64,000 nucleotides of DNA from assembly GCF_048128805.1 (NCBI RefSeq), contig NC_136016.1, positions 8,060,501 through 8,124,500 on the forward strand, in the 5' to 3' direction. The notes below the pieces were generated by a model that saw only the letters and a list, made by a program, of their open reading frames with translations, was not told where the DNA came from and did no database searches. This document shows, in pieces, positions 1-9,857 of this stretch (the first letter of the stretch is position 1; every line of letters begins with the position of its first letter). Position numbers and translations under genes: made by a program. Source of the stretch: Centroberyx gerrardi. Lineage: Eukaryota > Chordata > Actinopteri > Beryciformes > Berycidae.

Positions 1-519
1 TTAACATGCAATGTGACAGCTGGAGCCACGGAGACGGCAGCTTTGAAAAGCAAGGCAGCATGCAGTAAATGGAAAGTGCAAATTTATGCTTGTCTCCAGG
101 CAGGGAGTTGAGTTAATTGTGTGAAAGTTATCAGTTCCAAGGCAACTTGTTAATTTTCACAGAGAAAAGGTAGAAAAAGATGGTAGAAAATGGCTGAATA
201 GGAGCCATGTACTCACAGTGATAAACAAGAAAAAGCCTGACCTTTTCTGATTTCTCAGAAATCTATTTAACTTTTGTTATCCATTAACATAATCTAAATA
301 TATTTCTTCCTAATTGCGGTTATCCCACCATGACTTTTAATCAAAGACCAACTTATGAAACATCAGTATCTTTTTATTTAGACATTTAGAAATAGTCAGG
401 ATGTGATGTAAATATCTCTTGCCGAGTGCCTGTATAGAAACCAGGCTCACTGGGGCAGACAATACAATAAAATGAACAATTGTTGTTTTTACTAACACGC
501 TCTCTATTTGGGACCGCAG
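1..519. other. intronic DNA upstream of first visible cdhr1 exon
   Basis: No exon or repeat is recognised here. The stretch is AT-rich and ends in a CAG acceptor at 517-519, so it should be the 3' part of a cdhr1 intron. The earlier cdhr1 exons, which encode the signal peptide and most cadherin repeats, lie left of the window. Confidence 0.7.
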
Positions 520-3168
520 ATTTGCGATCCACCCGTCATCGGGCATCATCTACACGCAGCCCTGGGCCACGCTGGACGCAGAGGTCAGGTCCAAGTACAA
601 CTTCTATGTCAAGGCCGAGGACTCAGAGGGAAAGTACAGCTTGGCTGAAGTCTTTGTCACCATCCTCGACCTGAACGACCATCCGCCAGAGTTCGACAAC
701 AAACTCCTGGAGAAGACCATGATTATTGGTGCACCTGTCAAAGTAGAGGTACATTATGTGGTCTCCCCCCCCCAACAACTCAAAATCTAATTATAAATCA
801 ATAAACACTGTAGGTGTAATATGTTTATTCAGTGTAATGGCTTGGGAGTTCATGTGATCATTGGTATCAGGTAAAGGGGCAAATATACTGAAATTGTTAG
901 CAGTTGCGTATCTTATTCTGGTCTAGTCAAGTCTCAAAGGGCTTTACATAGCATCATATACATGTCATACACCATACTACATCATACATATACATACTAC
1001 ATCATATACTACATCATATTCACACCTGTTTTGCTGTCTACAGGCGGTGGATGAAGACGCAGAGTCTCCCAACAACGTCATTGAGTACTCCATCATGACA
1101 GCCGACCCCGACAACGCCTTCGACATCAACGCCGAGACGGGGGAGATCAAGCTGAAGCCTTACATCAAGTCCATGGCGATCGTGCAGAACATCACCAAGC
1201 AGAAGGACTGCAAGTGGTCTCTGGTGGTCCAGGCCCGGGACAGAGGCTCCCCGTCCTTCAGCACGACAGCCGTGGTCAATATCGATATCACTGAGGCGGT
1301 AAGACCCCCCTACCTGCGCTGACTTATCTCAGCATGCTTTGCAGCGCTGTAACTATGCCGAGCCTGCATCGTAGGCAGCATGGGCTGTAGATTCAAGCTA
1401 TTTTACCACTTGATAATATTCTTTTCATGCTATGCACCTGCAGCTGAGAATCCTTGTTTCAACCTGTCACTCATATTTCATTCACCGCATCTTTAAGATT
1501 TTCAGTCATTTACATTAACCCATATTCATGTAATATATGTTTGCACCGTTTATTAGTTTCTTCACCCTATGTTTTTTTTTTTGGTGTTGTTTCTCTGTTG
1601 TGTATTGTGCTTTCAGATCAAAGCTCGAATTATTGCGTACTTCATGGGCCTCAGCAAGCGTCCCCTGACTGTTTTTGGAATTTGTCTCAGCATTGTCGTT
1701 TCCCTCATTTTATTAACGATCTGTATATCCACAGTCATCTACTGCGATGCAGTGAAAAAGTCCCGAATCAACCCCGAGAGTAATTACATTAAAGTCGTCC
1801 GCAGGGTCAAGTGAGGAATATTTATACTGTAACTGCAGCTATACTTCAAAATACATTCACAAACTTTACAAAAATATATTTATTTTTTTACTGGTTTTCT
1901 ATTGTCTGTAAAAGAGTACTGGAGCGCATTTTAAGGAATTATATTACAATATAACAAAAAGTTTAGATATATTATTTTTTATTTACCATGCCCAATATTA
2001 AAAATGTTATCTTTTTGATTGGAAAATATTCAATAATAATATAGTAGTAATATATATAGTTTTCTAATACTAATTATATTCATAATATTATTACACCACC
2101 ACAACACCATCATTGCTCATCTAAATTTTATTTTATTTTATTTTTTTTCTACCTGAAAGCATGACTATTGGCTGTTTAAGTGGTTTAAGTGACTAAGATG
2201 GAGCGGTCTACTTGGGATTGAAACCCATATTTGCTCAACTAATCTCCATTTTTCACACAAATGTGTATTGCACTTGGTCTCGGTAACTACCATCACAGCA
2301 CAACATCACATCAAGTTAATCCTTGTGCAGCCCATAGAGCACATGCCAAAGAGAAATCCTAATGCACCGCACTGCCAGACGCATTCCCAACAACTAGTGT
2401 TGTGCGTAGTTCTTAACTTTGCATCAGCAGTCCCATAGGACAGAGGCGAATGGATGATTGAGTGTGTGTGTGTGGAAACATCACGTTGTTAGTAGACATG
2501 TTGTCTGGGCCTCCTCTGTCAGTGCTTTGCTCATCCATCTCTCATGCTTGCATGCTTTGGACAAATGGTGACTTAACGCTTGAATTCAGTCCCTTGGACT
2601 TGATTAAAACAATTGTATTTGTGCTCTTTTACAGACTCCTCTCAAGGGGCCTATGGCGGCCTTTTTAATGAAAACTAGGGAAAATCCTATGAAAGCTCTA
2701 GGCATGGTCACTGGTATCATTAGCATGTTGGTAGGAGTGACTGTCTTGATCTCTACGGCTATGTACTTGCGCAACACAAAGTCAAACAGGATCATGCCGG
2801 TGCGGCGCATCATTCGGAGGCGACCCAGGGACCCCGAGCCCTGGAACCTCAAGATGCCCCTCTTCAAAGGCGACAACCCTGCAGATAAGTTCATCGTTGG
2901 CAATCCGGAGAAGATGTCCGAACGGAGCATCAGCAGCCCCCGACAGAAGCCTCCACCCCCCTGCCTGCCCCCTCCGCCCCCCTGTAACACCCGGCCCACA
3001 GAGAGGCCCCGGGCGGTGCCCACCATCTCTGGTGCGCTGGCATTGAGAAGCTCCAAGAAATCGAAACCCAGCCGCCGCAAAGAGGGGAACATCAGCTCCG
3101 CCTTGGTGTCAGAGCTTAAAATGAAGCTGGAGCAGAAAATCATTGAGAACAACCAAGGCTATTACTAA
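520..3168 (+). CDS. cdhr1: cadherin-related family member 1 (photoreceptor cadherin), 3' part, main C-terminal form
   Basis: Type I membrane cadherin of photoreceptor outer segments, needed for disc and outer-segment integrity in known orthologues. Exons read: 520-748, 1044-1298 and terminal 2635-3168, all joining in phase. The first two encode the last cadherin repeats, with the calcium-binding motif DLNDHPPEF followed by an [11 protein letters not shown] stretch typical of a repeat start. The terminal exon begins [12 protein letters not shown] and carries one membrane helix (about exon residues 21-43: [20 protein letters not shown]). A basic stop-transfer stretch (RRIIRRRP), a proline-rich segment and an acidic/basic tail ending NNQGYY follow. 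The tail resembles the CDHR1 cytoplasmic domain, including [12 protein letters not shown]. An alternative terminal exon lies in the preceding intron (separate entry). The gene converges on lrit2. The 5' end is outside the window, so total length is unknown. Confidence 0.93.
1617..1814 (+). CDS. cdhr1: alternative terminal exon of cdhr1 with its own TM helix
   Basis: This phase-0 exon has a polypyrimidine tract and TTTCAG acceptor ending at 1616. It encodes 65 residues and a TGA stop: a juxtamembrane segment [16 protein letters not shown], a hydrophobic helix ([20 protein letters not shown]) and a short basic tail ending VVRRVK. It aligns without gaps for 51 residues to the start of the downstream terminal exon at 2635 (about 15 identities, including A-M, P, G, IST, Y and the final RI). 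It therefore looks like a duplicated exon. Joining it in series through the weak GTGAGG donor that overlaps the stop would shift the frame of the 2635 exon, so the two should be mutually exclusive. An ATTAAA at 1997-2002 could serve as its polyadenylation signal. Inference: it yields a short-tailed CDHR1 isoform. Confidence 0.75.
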   Translation: MKARIIAYFMGLSKRPLTVFGICLSIVVSLILLTICISTVIYCDAVKKSRINPESNYIKVVRRVK

Positions 3169-5678
3169 CTCTGTCTGACAAACTTTTTTGTTCTTCAAGA
3201 CTTGTGGACAATTGGATCTCATGACGGTTCTACTGCTCTTAGTTCATCTGCTGTCTGAGAGGCTTCACCTGAACCTATGATGATCTGCTGGGTTGGCCTA
3301 CCTTTAAATTATCATGGGTAATTTAAAATGAGGGGGTACCACAGAAGGGGATACAAACAGTTGTGTTTCAATACTGGATATTGCACAAGTGAACTGCATT
3401 GCAACCTTGACTGATACGGCTTAGCCAATCAGAGGAAAGAACTTGAGTCTGCCAGTGGTATCCTCCTAGAAAATTCACCACACTGCCATCTTGAGGAGGA
3501 TTACATCATGTTAACAACAGTAAGAACCACTACTGTAAATTGCCTGGGGGAGAGGATTACTAAGAATTACTGTGTATACATGTTGCTGTTATTTCCTGAA
3601 AAGTGTAATGCTGAAGACCCTGTAATGTTTTCAAGAACACAACTAGGACTGCATCCTATATCGGAGCTTGCAGCTGAATAACACAGTTATGACAAACACC
3701 ACTGCTTAATATGAAGTGCTAAAGGTAGTAGTAATATTTTTTACTGTGTTATATCAGCTGCTTGAGAGCTAAGAAGTTGATTTTTTTTATTACAATGTGC
3801 CACCGTAGGCTTTGAAAATAGCATAAGCTATGTTGCTTTTATTTACTTATGAGTGTTTGTGCTATCCTAGAGATATGCTTTTATATGACATGGGTCAATT
3901 TTTAATGTACAGCATTGTATTGTTTTCATTATTTTTGGCACAGGTATATGAAAAGATATGGACATGCCCTCTCACATGAATATATCTTAACTGCAGTAAA
4001 TAATATAATTAGTCGTATGCTTGAAATCTTCAAGCTCATCTATATATTTAAACTGCTTGGACATTTCCTTTCTAGATGTAGATATTGTCCATTCTGTCTG
4101 TAGCGTTAAGGATCAACGTATAAAACACAGTCTATGTTACTGTTCAATGCCTTCAAATGTAGGCAAATCATTTTAGAGTCATTTCATTGCTGTAATGAAT
4201 ATCTCTTATCTGTCAATATCTTAATCAACTATATATTACACTTGCCTGTCCCTTTTAAGTGACATCTTTGTATTGTCTTTGTACGGTCTTGATTTTGAAT
4301 AAATATTTGAAAATAACCATGATCTGTGCTCATTTCTGTGCAGAGGCTAGTTTAGTTATTTTAGTTTACAAACCTTCTCAAGAGCCAAGACCCAACACAA
4401 TACCCTGACCAGTCTATTACAATATAGACAGCACCTCATATCAGGATCAGGTGTATCTGTGTATTTGTACTTTCAAAAACATTATTACATTCCAGTCTGA
4501 ATCAGACTGACCTTCATTCTCCTCCAAATCTCCAATCTAGACTATTTACCCAAAGACCTCCGCCCCGGGAGTCATGCCCTCTTATAATTGGCTTATGTCT
4601 TTTTGCTGGCTGCTGTTGAAGTGAATCACTAGTGACAGTTAGTGGCTCAGAATGAAGAGTTAATCACAACTGAGAAAGTGTTCAGGAGTCATCAAAACAT
4701 GATATATTCTTTACTTAAAAAGATACATACAAATTGTGATATATGATGTATATATGCCAATGGGTGTACATTGATTGAATATAGCAATATAAATGTGATC
4801 ATTATTTATATTGCACCAAAACAATTTTTCATCGTATTCTAATATCTCTATTAAAGTGCCACTGATTGGTGCAAAAGAACCTATCAATCAACCAAGACCA
4901 AGAACAAATCAGTTTTTGATATACACTCTATTTGCCTGTATAATCAGTGTAGATGCAATGTGCTGGGACCTGCCATTAAATAGAAATATCATGCCCTACT
5001 CTGCTGTTAAGACACTGGGATTGACGGGATTCAGATAGAAAAGCACTGTAATCTCCTTACCAGCGTATGTATAAACGCATGGGAAAACACTGCTTATGTA
5101 ACAAATCCTCTGAGTGATTGTGCTAAAAAATCAGTGTCTCAGCATTCGTCTTTAACTCCCCTTTAATCCACATCATACATCATTCTATGCCATTACAAGA
5201 GAGCGAATGGAATCTGTAAAAAGGAAAACAATAAAAAAAATCAATAATTTGTCACAATAGTGGATAAAAAACAAGGTTACTATCTTCTCGTTTGAACCTC
5301 TTATACCTTCAGTCTCCTTTAATGAACCCACACAAAGCCCAACCCCATTATATATACAGTTGGGTGAAGTTAACAATAGTAAAGAATAATATACGGTATG
5401 TGTAAGCACCAATGATTTACTACTTTTTAATTAAGCATGACTTTGCATTCAGTATCAAAAGATTAAGAAAAAATTAACCCAAAGAAGTATCAAATACATT
5501 TTAGAACAAACATTTGACTTCTTGTTGAATATTTACACAGATAAATAACTCCCTAGCAATAAGGAAGAAAGGCATTTCCATCTTGAGGTGACAGCTTAAG
5601 ATTTACACATTCTACAGGAGATCTCTCATTAAAAACTGACATTATTTACAGATACACTTCTAGGTTTTTACATTGATG
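3169..5678. other. cdhr1 3' UTR and convergent intergenic gap to lrit2
   Basis: AT-rich sequence between two convergent genes. The first 1.1 kb is probably cdhr1 3' UTR, ending after the polyadenylation signal near 4298. The part next to 5679 should hold the lrit2 3' UTR on the minus strand. The short open frames in here are not supported as genes. Confidence 0.6.
4298..4303 (+). terminator. cdhr1 polyadenylation signal AATAAA
   Basis: A canonical AATAAA lies about 1.13 kb after the cdhr1 stop in an AT-rich 3' UTR, followed about 25 bases on by a T/G-rich stretch. It is the best candidate poly(A) signal for the long cdhr1 transcript. Confidence 0.6.
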
Positions 5679-7924
5679 CTAGTATAGCTGAGCTGCACTG
5701 CCTCCTTTGCATTTATCCTCAGACCGCCGCCTCTTTATCTTGTCCTCTGCTGAGTCCCTGCACAGGCCCTCGTCGCTGGCCGCCTGCAGGCTGTCGAAGG
5801 TGCCTTGCCTCTCCATTTCCTGCAGGTCCCCCCCGCGCCGCCTGCGCTTCTTCCACAGATCCGTGCAGCGCTCGATGCAGCTGAACCTGGCCTCTGTGGT
5901 GCAGGCGTACATGCCGGCCGGCACCGCCAGCACCATGGCGCACACGATGACTACGATGTGGATGAGTCTCTCCCTCTGCTCCAGCTCACTGATGTCGCTC
6001 CCTGTCACAAACACGATGCACTGGCCTTCTCGGGGTGGCTGGTTTTTCAGAGTCACGCACACCTCGTATTTGGTGACGGGCAGCAAGTCGCTGACAGAGT
6101 AGCTGCTGATGCCGGGCCCGATGTAGATCATCTCCTTTTTGGGTGAATCGTACTTGCCAAAGTGGATGGTGAACCAGGTTTCTGCGGGGTTGTCTGTGGC
6201 TGCATACCACTCCAGGGTGATGCCGTACACCGTCTGCTTGGCGATGCGGATGTCAATGTAGACATTGTCATCGGATGACAACATAGGGAATGGTGGGGGA
6301 ACGGGAGCGGAGGCATTGAGGGACCTGGTGTTGACCGCGATAGAGACAGAGGAATTCCCAATGAAGTTGTTGGCCATGCAGGTGTAGAGGCCTCTGTCTG
6401 CCAGATGAAGAGAGGGGATCAGCAGCTGGGAGCTGATGGTCTCCTCGTCCACATGTGTCTCGGTAGCTGCAACGAAACAGGCAGAAAAAACAGGCTTGCA
6501 TCAAAAGCATCAAACCAAGGTCAGCCTGGTACTCTACTGCATTTACTTGTGCAAATGCAAGTCACATGCCGCATGATTTGCTTACATCTGGCACAGAAAT
6601 TCAGGCCCAGCAGCACGTGCATGTGAAATGTACAGTAAGCAGGCCATAGATTACGCTGGCCCTATTGTTTCTAAATCTTTTCATACAGCAAACGCAGCCT
6701 ACAAGTTGTAGATGTGATATCATGGTAAGTGCTCCCACTGTGGGTTGGCAGCAGTTTAATGGATGGATAGAAGTTTAAAAAAAAAATCTTACCAGCAAAT
6801 CCTCTTATGGTCTTCAGACTGTACATCCATTGAATGGTGGGGTCTGGCCTGGCCTTGACTAAGCATGTGAGCGTTGCATTCGCTCCCAGAGGTAAAGTGA
6901 TGTTGGTCTCTGGGGCAGATGCCACTGGCTGCATGCATGTTTTTAATTGGACCTCGTGGAAGAACTTCTTGGCCTTGGAGGTGGGGCCCGAACACGTCAA
7001 ATAGGAGTTCATCAGAATGATAGGAGGACTGACCGCCCTGATGAATTCAACAAAGCCTTTGAGGCGGCAATCACACAACCAAGGATTGTCATGCAGTGCC
7101 AAAACCACATTGGAGACCATCCCCTCTTTCCCCCATGCTTTCTCTGATGTACGGTAAAGGGGCCAGTTAATGAAAACATCTTTTGATATGACACTAAGCT
7201 GATTGAAGGATAAATCTAAGTAGGTCAGACCTGGTAAGTGTCTCAGAGCGTGTTCGGGCAGCACGTCTAGACGATTGTGCTTCAGGTCTAAAATCTTGAG
7301 TTTCGGCGTGTCCTGAAACGCTGTCCACGGTACTGAGCTCAGTTTGTTCCCCTGTAACCTCAGCTCGGTCAGGTTCCCCAGCCCCTCCAGGCTTTTGATG
7401 TTCATCAGGGTGATGTCGTTGAAATTGAGCCACAGAAACTCCAAGGTACTGACTTTAGAGAAAGATCCGCGGGGCAACTCCGTCAGGTGGGAATTTTCAA
7501 TACGAATTTTTGTAAAATCATCTGGGATATCCTCTGGGATGCGTCCCATGGAGGTTTCCATACAAAGTAAAGACCTAGAATAAAGAGGAATGATAAGATT
7601 ATCAAAAAAGAAAAGACTAGGTTATGAAAGATGAGTTACTGAACATTCATACAGTGTCTATACAAAGTTTTAGGTATCGATTGTAGGTTGTAGTATTATT
7701 TGGTGTAGTAGGTTAGGTTTACAACAACACTCAAAGCCGTGGTTATCCCATAACCTACTTCTACTTCTAAATGCCCCACAACTTGAAAACAGTACATGTT
7801 CAGTGGTCGCTTACCTTCCCGAGGTGTCATTTGTGCAGGAGCAACCGGTCAGACAAGTTGATGATCCAGGAGTGATGAGATAAAATACCAAAGCAATACG
7901 TAATGCAACATAAAAGGTGTCCAT
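5679..7924 (-). CDS. lrit2: leucine-rich repeat, Ig-like and transmembrane domains protein 2
   Basis: Single-pass membrane protein of the retinal LRIT family. Coding exons on the minus strand: 7924-7815, 7574-6793 and 6466-5679, together 559 codons plus stop, close to the family's usual length. Domains: signal peptide (about residues 1-21, [20 protein letters not shown]), LRR N-cap with CLTGCSC, five or so LRRs (about 60-175), LRR C-cap starting [10 protein letters not shown] (about 198-252), Ig domain with Cys at about 274 and 327, FN3 domain (about 365-452), TM helix (about 465-486, [20 protein letters not shown]) and a basic cytoplasmic tail. It lies tail-to-tail with cdhr1 and in tandem with lrit1, the order expected of the vertebrate cdhr1-lrit2-lrit1-rgr cluster. 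That order is why lrit2 is preferred to another LRIT member. Confidence 0.92.
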
Positions 7925-8760
7925 ATTCCTAGGGATGCCTGTGAAAGAGGCCTGTTTGAGCAGGACATGCCCAGGGGTTGGGCAAAAGAAAGCCTATTAC
8001 CTTAATCTGCCTTGACGCAATGCTTAAGACACTAAGTGACATGTGAGACACACCGGAAATTGTGTATTTTTAGCAATGGACCACTTTGTCTTGTAACTAT
8101 TGTAAGATCTCCTCAAAAGCATGCAAACGCTCTCTGCAACCGTTGTACAATCAAGATTCAATAGTTATAGTAACATTAAAATTAAAATGAGTTATTACGG
8201 TTTTATTTTCAGATATAGCCCAAAATGCTTTGTATCAGTCTAATTTAATTTATGTGTTCCCTTCCAAAGCACTACCATGGACATGACAGGAGGCCTGTCA
8301 GCATTAAGAGGGTTGGACACAGAGCCCATCAGGCTTAGCTATAACAGAGAGGGGGGAGGGGGGGGGGGGCTGGAGAGAGAGACAGATGTCTGGAAACTAC
8401 TGTAATCTGACCTCAATAATCTGAACGCTGGTTATCTCTCGGTTTGTAAAGGCAGAATCAACATAGAAAGCATGTGTGAATACAGACACCATCAATAGTG
8501 GAATACTGCTTGTCCACATCTCTAATATTTCTCTAACATTTTCTTCTAATATCCAAGCTGTAAAAAGGAAAAGAGATAGGTCAATCAGATCCTTTGTATT
8601 GGTAGAAAAAACTATTGTAATGTAGGTAACCTGTTGGTCTAGTGGAATAGATCTTAACAATAACACTAGGCACATAACCTAGTATAACAATATCATTATG
8701 ATATAAGTTTTGCATTGAGTATTCATTTATTGGTCATTGTTTATAGTTAGTTTGCTTGCA

Positions 8761-8782
8761 CTGCACTATATATATAGTGCAG
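8761..8782. repeat. perfect 22-bp palindrome
   Basis: The arms CTGCACTATAT and ATATAGTGCAG are exact reverse complements with no spacer. The core is an AT alternation flanked by a GTGC/GCAC step. It could form a cruciform or bind a dimeric factor. No known site family is recognised. Confidence 0.6.
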
Positions 8783-9627
8783 ACATTTGCCAAATACTAT
8801 TTATAAATGCTTTTTCTGGTTTATTTTAGTCTACTTAGATGCTACTTAGTCTAATTAGTTTGGCACAAAGGACAGAACAATGAGTGCCAGGAAGTTTAGT
8901 TAAATATTTGTAAGTGGATTTATCCTTTGTTATTGAAAGAATGTGCCTGACATTATGGGAATTGTCCTGATCCTGTAAAAACCACCCATCTGCTGCTCCA
9001 AGCAGGTTAAAACAAATTTCACCTGAGTCAGTTCAGATGTATCGCCACACAAAAAAATGTAATTGTTCTGTAAATTCTGTATATTCTGCATAATAAAAAT
9101 GTTTCCATTCATTAGGATGCTACTTTTTAATACATATTTCAAGTGTGTTTTCTGCATCTGTCTTCTAATATTGATTTATTTAAAAAAAAACAATGTTTTG
9201 AGAAGTTAAAAAAAAAAGCCTGTAAACATGTATTGATATAAAAATATTTATTTTCATACATTCACACATACACACATATCTCAGGTCATAAATATACACA
9301 TTATAAAATATATTGTATTTTAGGAATTGAGCCCAACAGTAAACCTGGCACATTAACATATAATAGACTGATGCAAAATAGGCTAGCAATTGCTGGTTCA
9401 TCATTTCTACAAATACACCATTTTCTTAAGTAAAGATTTAAACAGAATGCTGAGGTTACGTCTCAGAAGGGCTCCTCCTTCCTAAAATGGGTTTCCGACA
9501 GTTTAGGACAACATTTCAAAAAATATCCTTCTGCATAACGTCCCCTTTAAAAGTGCATGACAAATACAAAAAGACGTTTTTATACATTAAAAACATTGCA
9601 TTTAAATAGTGAAATCATATTACAGTG

Positions 9628-9633
9628 TTTATT
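9628..9633 (-). terminator. candidate lrit1 polyadenylation signal
   Basis: An AATAAA on the minus strand about 225 bases after the lrit1 stop. It is the first canonical hexamer downstream of that gene. Confidence 0.45.
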
Positions 9634-9857
9634 TCCCTTTTTGCAGTTCACCACATCAATGGTGGCCTGTTTTCCCACAAGGCTGTAAAATAATATGTCA
9701 TTTCATACATCCGATGCTGAGAGAGCTGTCAATGTCCTCTGAAGACCCCTGAAGGGAGTCATTTGATTAGTCTCTGAGCGCAGTGGCGTAGCTGTTTACA
9801 TCACAGGCCCTTAGAAAGCAAAGTGCATCCTCTGACAGTTGAGGCATACGTTTGGTA

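Larger units (their letters stand above)
7925..9857. other. lrit2 promoter side and lrit1 3' region
   Basis: Intergenic DNA between tandem minus-strand genes. The lrit2 5' UTR and promoter should lie just right of 7924, and the lrit1 3' UTR just left of 9858. It holds a G-run with short GA repeats (8350-8390) and a perfect 22-bp palindrome at 8761-8782. No gene is seen. A TTAATCTG at about 8003 resembles an OTX/CRX-type homeodomain site, which would suit a photoreceptor gene, but a single match is weak evidence. Confidence 0.6.

Noticed and set aside
1808-1820. Donor site GTGAGG overlapping the stop of the 1617 cdhr1 exon, suggesting an internal exon
   Set aside because: Splicing from it to 2635 would put the terminal exon out of frame within a dozen codons. 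The terminal-exon reading is preferred.
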